Positions 10,568 through 21,744 of a stretch of 64,000 nt of DNA are shown here, piece after piece. The stretch comes from Hirundichthys speculiger. Taxonomy: Eukaryota; Chordata; Actinopteri; Beloniformes; Exocoetidae. Location of the stretch: positions 620,001-684,000 of the forward strand of contig JAGFBZ010000708.1 in NCBI GenBank assembly GCA_018398805.1. The letters run 5' to 3'. Numbering within the stretch: the first letter of the stretch is position 1; each line of letters opens with the position of its first letter. The translations under genes were made by a program, and so were the position numbers. A model generated the notes under the pieces. It ran no database searches and was not told the DNA's origin. It saw only the letters and a list, made by a program, of their open reading frames with translations.

Positions 10568-11356
10568 AATTCGGTCCCGTTTTTTAATTTCGTATTTTTG
10601 ATCCAAGTCTAAAATTGAAATACGAAAAACCGGCCATTTTTTGTTTTTTGTGTTGGATTCAAAAACGAAAAACGAAATAAAACGCCCCTTTTTCCTTTTT
10701 TAATTTTTGATTGACAGTTGAAAATGGAAAGAACGAATGATACACGGATTGTAAAGGTCACTTTTATTTAAATGGCTGCTGCCATATGAACGAAAGTGCC
10801 AAAACATTTGTTGTTCAAACACTTTTAACATCAGCACTTGTCACTAACACATATTTAGTGTAAATCTCATCTTGAAAAATGTAAAATAAAATAAAGCTTA
10901 TTGCCACTGCCAGAGCATTAATGTCATCCTGTTTTTTATAAAAAAAAATTTAAAAAAAAGTCTACAAACAAAATCCAACAAAATGATTGTGGTTCAGCAC
11001 AATCAGAACATTAAAACAGGAAAATTCTGAGGTAACAGCAGAAACCTTTAACGGGGAGTTCAACTTGTCAGTTGTTACAAATAACCTTGTTTCTGTTGAA
11101 TCCTCCATCTGGGAGAACTTTAAAATGAAAATGTCCATGTTAAAGTTCACTAACTTTACCAATCCGTGTATCATTCATTCTTTCCATTTTCAATTGTCAA
11201 TCAAAAAAAAATAAAAAATAAAAAGTTACATTTTATTATGTTTTTTGTTTTTTAATCTAACACAAAAAAAAAGAAAAAAATGCCTGTTTTTTTTTTATTT
11301 ATTTCAATTTTAGACTTGGATCAAAAATACGAAATTAAAAAACGGGCCACAGAACT
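10568..11356. mobile_element. Fold-back element with about 190-bp inverted arms
   Basis: The left arm from about 10568 (attcggtcccgttttttaat) pairs with the right arm ending about 11356; both contain gatccaagtctaaaattgaa or its complement and atgatacacggattg or its complement. The loop of about 400 bp is AT-rich with no convincing coding sequence. Arms this long in a 790-bp unit fit a fold-back MITE. Confidence 0.7.
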
Positions 11357-11600
11357 GAATTTGTTTTATAATCAAGGACTGGACTTTCAGTTGTCATTAC
11401 ACATCTGTGCCACTAGATGGAGCTGCACTGCAGTAACCAGCTAGAGAACAGCAGGACAGTGAACACATGGAGCAGATCTGATGGAACATGGAGGAATGAC
11501 GCGATCGTCTTGAACAAAGGGGTTTGAAAGTTTTTTTTTTCAGACAGAATTGTTAATATTGCTACCTGAGTTGCTACCTGAACTGTAAAGTTCGCTGATT
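11357..11600 (-). repeat. Partial copy of the hAT-derived element end
   Basis: Matches 10270-10530: ttgtcattacacatctgtgcc, agcagatctgatgg and gaattgttaatattgctac, with more substitutions than the 6599/9541 pair. It directly abuts the fold-back element, repeating the arrangement seen around 10500-10680. Confidence 0.65.
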
Positions 11601-12918
11601 TTTACTGTTCTCCATGTCTGTTTTTGCTTTTCTGCATGTTTTTCCGCCAATTCTCCTCCGGTTCCGCAGCAGCCAGTAACAGACTTTTCAAGACAAAAGC
11701 ACGTGAGCAACATGCGTTAACATGCAATAAAATAAATGTCGGCGTTAATAAATTAATGAGTTAACATGGTAATAACGCATTAACTTGCCCAGCCCTAGTT
11801 ACTTTTGATGTTAGCAACAGTAAAGTCTTTTGAATTTCAACTTGTACTGCTAAATGTTTAATAAAGTTCACGGAACTAAATATTTTGGACTCAAGACTTT
11901 TTAGTTTGGAACTGTGTCACATGGAAAAGTGCTTTAAACTGCTACGCTAGCCAAAGCCTGCTGTCCTCACAGCACTACAACCTAAAATTCATTCCAACCT
12001 TTGGTTTCTTAAAAGGTGTGTTAAAAGCAAAGCATCCCCAGGCTGCCACAAAGCTTATAAAATATTATGTAAGAAGTATAAGCTTACTTTAGGAGCTTAC
12101 TGTTGACACCTGTGGAACTATGCATGTTTATAAACATGCATACTATACTAATCAGTATGATTCTGGATAAAGACGTCTCTCCAGTTAGTTATTCATTTAT
12201 TGCATCTGACATCATAGCAAACTATTTTTGTTTCACCTCGAGCGCTTCGTTGGACAGAGGACGGGGCATTAACTAACAACATTTGTCACCTCTTTCCAGG
12301 CCCGTGCTCTGCCAGTCCCTGTCACACTCTGCAAAATAAAATGTTTTTCCGTTGCTCCTCTTCAGTTAACAGTCTGAAACTCTCTCTCTTTAATGTGCAC
12401 CGCTGTGCACCACTGGTAGACATGCAGGACGAGGATGCACATTTAAACCTCCTTATGTGCCGGTCACTGGGGGGGAATTTATGCTAATTAATGACTAATG
12501 GGAGCGCTCCCAGTCAGCAAGTGATTCCCATTCATGAAAACGCACACATTCTCACGGTCATCTGAGTTGTACGTGGCATTTGTGAATCCCCCAATAGGTG
12601 TTTTTTCTGGAAGGTGATGATTTATGTGCAAATCTATTCATTTACTTATGTTTCATGAATGAGGCTCGCTTAATCTGTTGAGGACGAGCTGCTCAGACAC
12701 TGTAAAATATGTAATTACCGAGAAAATGAACAGCATTCTTGGCTTGTTTAATATTCTTCAATGCACTGGGGCTGCATATTAATAGTAATATTTTTCTCCA
12801 TCTGCACTACACAAAGACTTTGTTCTAAAAGATTGACAATGAATCCAAATTGTTTAACATGTCCTTAGTACGAGTAGCTTCTTGCATGCAAATATATATT
12901 GTTACCTAAACTCACTGC
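11601..12918. other. Non-coding interval, possibly unique
   Basis: No repeat family or gene recognised. Near 12480-12500 it has an AT-rich block with TAATTA homeodomain-type words (gctaattaatgactaatggg), and the surrounding 12450-12780 lacks transposon signatures. It could be unique intergenic sequence or a conserved non-coding element; conservation cannot be judged from here. Confidence 0.3.
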
Positions 12919-13307
12919 ACCAGCCATTCCCAAACTTCAGAATACCAAGGCCCAATTTGAAATGGGAAAAATCTCCACGGCCCTCCCGAACCTTTAATTA
13001 CAACTGTGATCAACATACAGGACTAGAGGCTATGTTCCGATATTAATGTAAGGGGTCAACAAATAAGGTGACACTTGTTAAATTAAGTTAAGATTTCAGT
13101 AAAATAACACTAACTGGCTTATTTTAATACTTCTTAATGTTTTTTTAAACCATATCATGAATATTTTACAGTAGTTAAAAACCTATTTTAAAAAGATCGA
13201 AAATTTAAAACATATTTGTTTAATTTTAATGACCTTTCACGGCCCACCTGCAGTACCACGACAGCCCACCAGGGGGCTGCGGCCCACACTTTGGGAATCA
13301 CTGCACT
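12919..13307 (+). mobile_element. hAT-type MITE, copy 2, perfect 8-bp TSD
   Basis: Begins cagccattcccaaacttc and ends ctttgggaatcactg; these ends are imperfect inverted repeats. The flanking octamer cactgcac is duplicated exactly on both sides. No coding capacity. Same family as 5130-5520 and 49310-49671. Confidence 0.85.
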
Positions 13308-13877
13308 GCACTCTTTCAGCATGATAAATACCTGATTGCACCAGCTGCTAATAAGATCCAGTTTGTCAGTTTGACTAAAGACATTCCCATATAACTCCAA
13401 CCAATACACAATGAAATGCTAAATATGTTCCAGAAAGTGGCTGGTTAGAAGATGAACTCATTTCTAACGGCCATAACAGTCAAATCAAAAACAAATATTC
13501 TTTTCAACTTTTAGGCAAGATCAGAGGCGTAATCTTGTTTTGTGGAATCAATAGAGAGAAACCCCACGTAGAATTTAAGCACCTGCAAACATTTGACTTC
13601 TCATAGCAGTCAGCTCAGTCTCGAGGGGTGTAACTGAGTTGGATCTACCTGAGGCTCAGCTCTGACACATCTGCTTTCCAACAGCACTTCAGTATAATTG
13701 GATTTTGTAAAATTCAGCTTGAGTGTAGCACACATATTAAAAAAAAAAAAAGAAGGTTTTCAGTGTTTTCTGGGAACTGTTTTTTCAGTATGCAGTGAAT
13801 TGATTGAAATGCCAGTCATCAAGAACTACAGAGGTCATACAAGGCCTGTAAGAACAAGATCATTTCCAAGGAGGAAG
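13308..13877. other. Non-coding interval
   Basis: No gene or repeat recognised apart from a poly(A) run at about 13739-13752. Confidence 0.3.
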
Positions 13878-14365
13878 ATCTAGTGCAGTGGTTCTCAAAC
13901 GTTTAATACTGTGTACCACCTGAGAAACTGTTCAGCTCTCTGAGTACCACCATGAAGACCAACTTTAAAATATAGCCATAAATGCCTTCTCAATTAGCTT
14001 TAAACACACAGAGATGTTTAATCCTAATTGTGGTTATTTATTGTTGCCTGAATTGTTACCTTACTGAATCAGACATTTACGACTCTGTCCAATAATTCTC
14101 ACATACTTATAGGCCCTGATCGTAAACTTCCTGCTAGGAACCTCCGCTAACCGCTAATGCAATCTTCCACTCGCTAAAGCCGCTACCCATTATGCCGACT
14201 CCCTTACTCACTTTGTAGGTGTGGCAATGGCCGTGTCTTTTGCCCTTTCTGCTAACTCGGTATCTTGTGATCACAGGTTGCAGGTAGTGGGTGGTCAGAC
14301 CACCTGCTACCCGCATGTCGGCATGTACAAGAGCACGTCCAAATGGCATCAATGTGCGTCCACCT

Positions 14366-14447
14366 GGTCACATGTGAGAAGAATTAACCAAGCACCTCTC
14401 GTCAAACTTGACAGGTTGACCTCAGGATGACCCCGAGGTCACCCCCT
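14366..14447 (+). repeat. Polinton inner terminal inverted repeat, left arm
   Basis: About 80 bp nearly identical in reverse complement to 21748-21830: aattaaccaagcacctctc, then aaacttgacaggttgacctc and aggatgaccccgaggtcacc. The nested BED-hAT lies only about 140 bp further in. Confidence 0.85.
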
Positions 14448-14463
14448 CCCCCACCCACCCACC

Positions 14464-14496
<33 letters not shown>

Positions 14497-14969
14497 GCGC
14501 ACATCTGTTTTCTCATTGCTGAGTTAAACAACACCCCTCCCCCTTTGCTTCTACATCTTATTTAAAATAACTTGCGGTATACTTGCGACTAGGGTTGGGC
14601 ATCGTTTGGATTTTAACGATTCCGATTCTCTGTTTCGATTCCTGTTCAAAACGATTCTCGATTCCGATTCTTTGATGTGTAGGTCAACAGATCGCGACTT
14701 ATCTAACAGTAGAATTTTATCTTAAAAAAAATTGACACATTTACACAGGCAACAGGCCATTTTTATTCTAACAAATGCTTGCATATGTGCATACACAAGA
14801 TTCACTTAGAGCCTAAATGATAAACAACTTAGTTGGCAATTGGCCTCCAAAAAATTTTGCCCAACAAAAAACGAAATCAACAGTTTTTGATTTTTTGACA
14901 CACGTTCACTAGGTGTGGAAGAGGCCTGTACACATATATATGAGAAAGAAAGAGATGAGAATAAAGGAT

Positions 14970-15170
14970 AAGTCTCTCTGTGGGTCCAGAACCAGGCAGC
15001 AGGGTCAAATGATGTGATGGTTGATGCGTTTCTTGGTATGTTTGGATCTCTTTTTCAATAGACTCTTCTATGGTCATCATCCGCTCACTTGAGGTCCTCT
15101 TCATTGCATCCTCCTCGGCAAAAAGTAGCTCCAGTGGAGACTTTTTTGGATGTTTGAAAGGAGAAGCCTG
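14970..15170 (-). pseudogene. hAT transposase C-terminal fragment
   Basis: The minus strand reads KKSPLELLFAEEDAMKR followed by EESIEKEIQTYQE, resembling the region before the dimerisation domain of ZBED-type hAT transposases; afterwards the frame degenerates. It sits with the BED exon inside element 14590-16314. Confidence 0.5.
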
Positions 15171-15756
15171 CTAAACAAAAAGAACAGATTATAGTAAAAA
15201 AAAAAAAAAAACACTTCATGGCTGAGAAGAACACACCTAACATAATTCCATTCATCTACTTACCCTCTCCTCTTCCTCTGAGTCCTCAGTATCCCAGTAT
15301 CGTTTAGCCCCTGGTTTACCTCACCCCATTTTGGATTGTCATGGATTGCCGCTGACTATGGAGGGCAATATGGGATTGATGGGTAGACATAGAATTATTA
15401 TAGTATATGTTCGGTCGAAACACAGAGAGTGCTGGTGTAAAGCATCTTCATCAGTCTGACAAAGTCTTTTGCTTTGGTGAAGTCACTTTCAGCCAGCCTA
15501 TCAAGCCTGTGTGCCAGAAAAGACATTTTATCAACTGTTACTATCAACTGAACTGTTACTGTGGTGAACAAGGGCAGATAGCAAGCAGCTAGCTAGTTAG
15601 CTTAACATTATTGTGCAATTACCTGAATGTGGGCGATTCAGCGTCTGAGAAGGGAAGGAGCCTTTTCACCACATAGGCCGTTACTTTTCTGTGGCACTCG
15701 TGTGTGCTCCACTGTCATTTTACTCCTCGCAGCCAACGTGAATGGGGTGTCACGTT

Positions 15757-16074
15757 TCACTGGTGGCTGCTAACGCTTGCCTCACTCGGCGTGCGCATAC
15801 CTGGTCGCGTTTCCGTCGAGGAGTTTCTGGATGAAGACGGACTCTCTGTTAAAGTCGAAGAAGCGGCGGGAGCGGGGGAGCAACGCAGCGTATTAAATAC
15901 AGTGCACTCGTTTAATTTTGTGATGCCATGCAGGTGAAGGTGTTTTGCCATGTTCGTAGTGCACCCTCCTTTGGCAGTAACACGTTTTCCACAGATGTTG
16001 CACTGCGCCAGGTAGCCATCACTCTCTGGACTGAAATGCAGCCAAACTCGAGAGCGGCGTCTCTTTGGATCCAT
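15757..16074 (-). CDS. BED zinc-finger N-terminal exon of hAT transposase
   Basis: Starts at ATG 16074 with MDPKRRRSRVWLHFSP, the BED-domain opening with its aromatic W and F, then CNICGKRV and TTNMAKHLHLHG, giving the C-x2-C...H-x-H zinc ligands. Known role: BED fingers bind the transposon ends. After about 55 residues the sequence becomes a serine-rich linker before the stop. The rest of the transposase is missing apart from a short C-terminal piece at 14970-15170, so it is a fragment. Confidence 0.8.
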   Translation of the reverse strand: MDPKRRRSRVWLHFSPESDGYLAQCNICGKRVTAKGGCTTNMAKHLHLHGITKLNECTVFNTLRCSPAPAASSTLTESPSSSRNSSTETRPGMRTPSEASVSSHQ

Positions 16075-16494
16075 GTTGAGTGAAGTCTGAGTGAAGTCTG
16101 GTCGGTGACAGACGTGACGTCGACACTAGCGTGGAGTTGATTACGCTGGGCGGAGTAACATCAAAAAACTAGTGCAGTAAATCAAAAAAAAAAAATAGCG
16201 CGGACATTTAGGAACCGAAAAAAGGAATCGAAATTCAAAAATCTTCTAAACGATTCCAGAACCGGAAGTTAGGAAACGGTTCCTACTTGGAACCGTTTTC
16301 GATGCCCAACCCTACTTGCGACATACACTCACCATGTCAGTACCAAAGCCTCACGCTCAAACGCGGGTCATTAACGAGACACCCGTAACATCATACAAGA
16401 GTTGGATTGCAATACGGGTGTTACCGAGAAAACTGTGTTATATATATGGAGAATTCATGCACCACCACCGAGCTGTCTGTGAGAGGATTGGTCA

Positions 16495-16958
16495 TTGGAA
16501 CCCTATGGATTGCGCAGTAGCTGGGGGTACATCTTCAACTACGAGACGGGGGAACTGTGTCTCTCTCAGGTTGAAGAAGGGGGACTTCCTGGGACCAATG
16601 TCGCAGTCTTGTCCTCCAACGATTGGGATGTTCTTAGTATGGTGAACCCGAAGAATCTTGTAAAGCTTCGGTGTTCTCAGACAGAAACAACATTTAAGGC
16701 AGTCTGGCTCACAAAAACCTCGGGTACAAACCAATGGTTTTCCGCGCCACATACAATGTTACTGCAAAGTACTTTGTCCTTGATCTTATTAATTCGGATT
16801 GTGGAATCTTTCGTACTCTGCTCGCCATTCCTTTAGCTGCATGGTGTGAAAAGATGGAGGAGTTTTCTGAAAAATTCACCTCCCTCTTCCACTGCTGTCA
16901 GGATTGGAATAATGCTTTAGTGCTGAGGAAAACGCTCTCCTTACAGACCACGCCTTAA
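16495..16958 (+). pseudogene. Unassigned Polinton-associated frame, frameshifted
   Basis: One frame (16495-16836) opens with MEPYGLRSSWGYIFNYETGE and continues NVAVLSSNDWDVLSMVNPKN; near 16720-16740 the continuing coding-like sequence switches to the frame of 16734-16958 (ATYNVTAKYFVLDLINSDCG). There is no clear match to a known family. It lies between the nested hAT and the CCAAT-rich block, in the same orientation as the capsid genes, so it is probably an element gene broken by one indel. Function unknown. Confidence 0.4.
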
Positions 16959-17165
16959 CCAGGCCCCCTTGTCAGAGCTTAACCAATGCCGTTCGTTTAG
17001 GTTTTCGCCACTCCCACTCGCCACGCCTTCTCAACTCCCATTGGTCCAGCTTAGCCACACCCCTCGCCAGACCTTAGCCAATCCCTTTCGTTATGGTTTT
17101 CCCCACTCCCATTGGCCACGCCTTAACCACCCCTAGTGGTCGACCTTAACCACACCTACCACAGA
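16945..17165. promoter_or_regulatory. Imperfect repeat block with CCAAT/ATTGG boxes
   Basis: Repeated phrases such as ccacgccttaacc, cttaaccaatgccgttcg, ccttagccaatccctttcg and cactcccattgg recur four to five times at roughly 40-90 bp. Several CCAAT or ATTGG pentamers are included. It lies directly before the 17481 frame and the integrase, so a clustered NF-Y-type promoter for the late genes is an inference. Confidence 0.35.
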
Positions 17166-17480
17166 AACTGTTTTTAAAGAGCCTCTCCTTCGTCCAGACC
17201 ATTAAAACTCTACAACTCTACTCTTACACCCGAGAGCTATTGAAAGAAGGAAGAAGGAAGAAATCATGATGACAACGAATCGTTCGAACGTCCGTAGACG
17301 TTTAAGGATGATCCCTGAGATGTCGTAGTTGATCACAAAGTGGGCTCCGGAGCCTGCGGAGGAGACTGTGGTGGACACGTCTGAAACAGTATCTGAGTCT
17401 GAGGAGGTTGACCATTCACAGGGGTCACCTCCACTGTCTCTGATTCTGGGGATGGATAGATCATTAGATCATCTCAGACC

Positions 17481-17954
17481 TTGTCTCCTCTTCCTGATAC
17501 CCCTGTGAGTCCAACCCCTCCTTCACCCGTGGATGAGAGTACGGTGGACGGGTTGATGTCAAGTATCCTCCTGAAACTGGTGAGAGCTGCATTCAACTAT
17601 CTGTTCAATCACGTTCTCACCATGATCCGGAAAGCGGAATGCTATGGTTGCATAGTTGACCATCCAAGTCAGAGACAGCATCAGTGTCTGGATGTCATGG
17701 CAGAAGACTTCTTGGATAAACATGCTGAGGACCTGAAAGAACGACTCTTCAACCCTCATCTCATTCCGGGCATAAGCCACTTCTTAACGCTGTATAACAT
17801 CCATGTGGAGGATTCAAGAATTTCAAAAATCATAGAAACTCTGATGACCAAGATACGTTACCCGAATGAGGACGTGGATGACAACTTTCTGAGTGGAGAG
17901 TCCTACAGATACAAACTTTCAACTCTGTTTAGTTTCTGGGAGTGTGCTGATTAG
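17481..17954 (+). CDS. Unassigned Polinton protein with Cys/His cluster
   Basis: 157 codons beginning at ATG-less codon 17481; the nearest in-frame ATG is at 17556. The N-terminal 20 residues are proline-rich, followed by an alpha-helical-looking body. Residues about 50-70 contain CYGCIVDHPSQRQHQCL, a possible metal site with two C, two H and a third C. The rest is charged and hydrophobic (EDFLDKHAEDLKERLF). No domain family recognised. The position immediately upstream of the integrase suggests an accessory gene of the element. Confidence 0.55.
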   Translation: MSPLPDTPVSPTPPSPVDESTVDGLMSSILLKLVRAAFNYLFNHVLTMIRKAECYGCIVDHPSQRQHQCLDVMAEDFLDKHAEDLKERLFNPHLIPGISHFLTLYNIHVEDSRISKIIETLMTKIRYPNEDVDDNFLSGESYRYKLSTLFSFWECAD

Positions 17955-18339
17955 TTTCAGAGAGTGTGTTGAATAGTTTTCTACATGCCAGTACTACTGT
18001 TTTTTATATTTTAACGATACCCGAGAGGGAAAAAAAAAAAACATACAAAAAAAAGAAAGAACCTCTTTTTCATAATAAGAAAAAGTGTACATGTTTTAAA
18101 GTTTTCAAAAACATTGTAGTTAGTCTTGTGTGATTTTTATATTGACTCATGTTTTAAAATACAGTTGTGTTTTTTTTATTTACTCATATGAGTTTTATAC
18201 AGTTTTTCTATATAGCGTTGTTAGTTCTTGGATTGTTTTTCTATATAGCGTTATTAGTTTTGAAACACAGTTGTTTACTCATACTGATTGTGAACAAAAA
18301 AATTCAACAAAGTACTTTTGTCCTCATTTGTGTGTCAGC

Positions 18340-19419
18340 ATGTCAGTGAAACACTTGATGGAAAAGGTCTATTACGACCCAGTCCACCCGGGCAGTTTCA
18401 GTGGTGTAGAACGACTCCGTCGCGGAGTGCAGGATGAACTGGGGGAGTCAGTCAAGCTTGAAAATGTTAAAGATTTTTTATCTGAACAAGATGCTTACAC
18501 CCTCCACAGGCCAGCCCGAATTCATTTTCCAAGAAACAGAGTTTTTGCCTCACGTCCTCTGCTCCAATTCCAAGCTGACCTGTGCGATATGCAAGCCCTG
18601 GCTGAACATAATGATGGATATAATTATTTATTAACGGTTATAGATGTATTTTCCAAGAAGGCCTACGTACAAGCCTTGAAGAGAAACACTGCTGCCGAGG
18701 TGATCCTGGCGTTTGAGTCAGTGTTCGAGGAAAGTCAAATTCCTACGAAGCTACAAACAGATGCAGGCAAAGAATTTTTTAACAAGAGTTTTGAGGCTTT
18801 CATGAAAAAACACGGTATTATACATTTCTCCACAGCTAGCGACCTCAAAGCCTCAGTGGATGAAAGATTTAACCGTACTTTAAAAGGTAGAATGTGGAGA
18901 TATTTTACAGCAAACAACACTCTCCGATACCTCGATGTGTTACAGGACTTGGTAAAAAGCTATAATCACAGTTACCATAGTAGCATTAAAATTACCCCTA
19001 TGCAGGTCAATGATGAAAATACCTCACAAGTGCTCCAAAACCTGTATGGTAAACGCTCGATGGTTGTTCGTGAGATGAAATTCAAGAACGGTGATCTGGT
19101 TAGGATATCAAAAGTGAGAGGAGTATTTGATAAAAGATATGAACAGAGTTTTATGGGGGAAGTGTTTACAGTGTCTGAGTGCATCCCCCACACCCCACCG
19201 GTGTATAAACTCAAAGATTACGATGGTGAACCCATCCAAGGTTCATTTTATGAGCAAGAATTGCAAATGGTGAAAATAGCTAAAGACAAGGTATATCATG
19301 TTGAAAAGATTTAGAAACAGCGTACCGTCAAGGGTGAAAAACAAGTTTTTGTACGCTGGAAAAATTGGCCCGAGAAATTCAACAGCTGGATTAAGGCTTC
19401 GGAATTGAAAAAAATATAA
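18340..19419 (+). pseudogene. Polinton retroviral-type integrase with C-terminal chromodomain, one in-frame stop
   Basis: ATG 18340 starts MSVKHLMEKVYYDPVHPGSF; upstream in-frame codons are AT-rich leader. The rve core shows acidic residues at about 80 (FQADLCDM), 141 (LQTDAGKEFF) and 175 (SVDERFNRT), a D-D-x33-E arrangement. A TAG at 19312-19314 ends the frame just after YHVEKI, but the same frame continues to 19419 with RWKNWPEKFNSWI, a chromodomain block that contacts modified histones in related elements. Family role: integrating the linear element DNA and making the 6-bp duplication. The TAG removes most of the chromodomain. Confidence 0.85.
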
Positions 19420-19431
19420 GAATGGACACGC

Positions 19432-20210
19432 ATGTGCACAGGTCATCATTCCACTATGTTCGCTTCAAAGAATCGAGGGTTTTACATCACCCTACCCTCC
19501 AACGCCAGTCAGGATGTTTTCAGAGATAATACCAGTGATGATTTCCATGTGGATTTAGTGCAGGCTATCGATTTAGATGGAGAATGGGAGGTAGCCCTGA
19601 CTGAAATCTCCTATCCACACACTTGGTTTAATTTACCCATCAGGCCTACTTTTACTGGAGAAATGTGGGGGAGTTCGAATCAGAGAATTCAGTCACGATG
19701 AGACGGTTTAACGGTGGTTATTATGGACTGGATACCTTAGCCACAACGATGAATATTATGTTTAGAAAAATTAATTCTGATATTCACATAATCTATGATA
19801 ACATTCAGAAAAGATTTAAATTCGGTACAGCGGGTCAAACTCAGCTAAAGTTCGATGCACCCTTGGCTTATATGATGGGTTTGAAGCCTGGATGGTTCAA
19901 GTTTAACTCGTTGATTTCTAACTACCCTGTGGATATAAATGCAGGAATGTATCATCTTTACTGTTACAGCGACGTTGTACGTTTACAGTTTGTTGGTGAT
20001 ACCTATGCGCCGCTCTTGAGAACTGTTGACATCAGTGGTACATACAGAGATGTTATCACTCAACGTTTCAACCCTGCTTATTATTTACCAGTGGCCAGGA
20101 ATCATATTGAAAACATTCAGATCCAGATAAAAACAGATCAGAACAAACCGGTAAATTTCACCTTTGGGAAAACTATCATTACTCTCCACTTTAGACCTGT
20201 AGCTATATAA
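19432..20210 (+). pseudogene. Polinton penton-like minor capsid protein, frameshifted
   Basis: ATG 19432 gives an N-terminal part with FYITLPSNASQDVF and WEVALTEISYPHTWFN, then the frame changes between about 19665 and 19690 and continues to 20210 (RFNGGYYGLDTLATTMN ... FTFGKTIITLHF). In Polintons a single jelly-roll protein of this type sits just after the integrase and forms the vertices of the predicted capsid. One indel breaks the frame; otherwise about 260 codons look conserved. Confidence 0.75.
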
Positions 20211-20294
20211 TCAGCTTAGTTGTAGGGACATCGTTCAGTATCTAAAACGACCTGCTACGATAACCTTCTGCTGCGTGGCTCTGGTTTTCTCCTT

Positions 20295-20875
20295 TTGCTG
20301 CTTTTTTTTTTTACAAAAAAGAGAGAAAATGCACGGGTAGGTTTGGGTCAAGACCCCCACCGTTTCGTTAATTATTACGAGAGTCAGGTTGGACGAAATT
20401 TACCAGGATTTTACGGTGCACCTGTAATGTACGGACGCGGTATAGGCTCGCTGTTTCTAGGCTGTTTCGCTTTATTTCCCCTTTGGTGAAGAAAGGTTTC
20501 GCTATTGCTAAACTGCATCTGAAATCAGCTGCCTCGGGCATTGCTACTGATGTGTTCAGCAAAGCTGTAGGACACGTGACCAGTCAGCGGAAACAGGATG
20601 GATCAGGCGGAATCATGGTCATGTCACGCAGGAAACGTCGTCTGGGGAAACGTACGTCATCAGCATCACATAAGGGTTCAAACCTTAAACGGAGGAAATC
20701 AGTTGGAAGGAGCAAGCGGAGGAAGAGGAAGTCTGCCGCTAGCGGAGATATATTTCAACCGCTGAAACATAACAAGAAAAAATATGGCTCTCTTACACCA
20801 GAAATCTCCAGAGTGTACCTTGGCAGAGCTGGACTTATTCTCGGCACCTATGACACAGCTTTCCATAGAGGATAA
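20295..20875 (+). pseudogene. Polinton basic core-like protein (adenovirus pX-type), frameshifted
   Basis: The first frame (to 20489) has FVNYYESQVGRNLPGFYGAP and a G-rich hydrophobic patch; the second frame (20483-20875) continues KKGFAIAKLHLKSAASG and then a very basic stretch (RRKRRLGKR, KRRKSVGRSKRRKRK). This pattern, a hydrophobic start and an Arg/Lys-rich tail between penton and major capsid genes, is known for the pX-like Polinton protein thought to bind DNA or membrane. One frame change near 20480 separates the halves. The end overlaps the capsid start at 20784. Confidence 0.65.
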
Positions 20876-21720
20876 AATCTATACAGAGATTTCCCCAGTG
20901 TCAGCCCTCACCGACTGCGGCCCTATCGAATTTTTTATTCCGGGGGATGGTCATAAATATCTGGACCTCAACGACACCCTGTTACACTTACGTGTTAAAA
21001 TTACCAACGCTGATGGAACGGACCTCGCTAACGACGCGGTTGTAGGTCTCATCAATTACCCTCTAAATACAATTTTTAGTCAATGCGATGTTATTCTGGG
21101 GGATAGACTGATCTCACAATCGAGCGCCACGCACCCTTACCGTGCCATGATCAAAACGCTACACAACTATTCAGAGGATACACTCAAGAGTCAATTTAGC
21201 GCCGGTCTTTTTTATAAAGATACCCCTGGCGCTATGAACTCTACAGTGACTGCTGATGGTCCAAATAATGGATTAAATAAATGAGCTGCATTTACAACCA
21301 ATTCCAGAGAGTTACACCTGCTGGGTCCTCTCCATGGGGACATTTTTTTCTGCGAGACTCCTGCTGAACTCGGTTGACTTGAGAGTTAAACTCACCAGGG
21401 CCATATTAAAAAAGTATCCATATCCCCAGCAGTTAGAATAGGTCACGCAGCAGCGTTAATGAAGGGGAATGCCCTTTATCCCCTCTCCCTCTTAACGTGA
21501 AAACATATAGCATCCCGGCACAATCCAGGGTCTGCAACCAGGAGAATCTATTTTTGGGGACAATTCCTAAATACGTAGTTTTAAGCATGGTTCATCACGA
21601 GGCTTTCACGGGTAAAAGAGATCTAAACCCTTTTAATTTCGAGCACAATGATGTTGAGTATTTAGCCCTCTGCCAGGATGGAAGGCAGATCCCCGCCAAG
21701 GCTTTCCAACCGCAGTAACA
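20784..21720 (+). pseudogene. Polinton major capsid protein, truncated and broken
   Basis: ATG 20784 starts MALLHQKSPECTLAELDLFS and stays open to 21284; the region resembles the first jelly roll of double-jelly-roll capsid proteins of Polintons. After 21284 capsid-like segments continue in changing frames (LLGPLHGDIFFCE near 21320-21355, and 21497-21718 with NLFLGTIPKYVVLSMVHHEA). It stops at 21720, just before the right terminal repeat, so roughly the C-terminal half is missing. The start overlaps the upstream frame by about 90 bp. Confidence 0.75.
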
Positions 21721-21744
21721 ACGGAGGGTCCGTCAGAGAGGGTT

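Larger units (their letters stand above)
14590..16314 (-). mobile_element. ZBED-type hAT element nested in the Polinton, perfect 8-bp TSD
   Basis: Starts TAGGGTTGGGCATCG and ends CGATGCCCAACCCTA; the octamer cttgcgac is duplicated exactly at 14582-14589 and 16315-16322. Minus-strand transposase pieces are a BED zinc-finger exon (15757-16074) and a C-terminal exon around 14970-15170. The catalytic middle is absent, so the element is an internally deleted derivative. It is younger than the Polinton it interrupts. Confidence 0.9.

Noticed and set aside
18130..18339. N-terminal extension of the Polinton integrase
   Set aside because: AT-rich translation with repeated FLYSV words and no initiator ATG; the family-like protein starts at ATG 18340.
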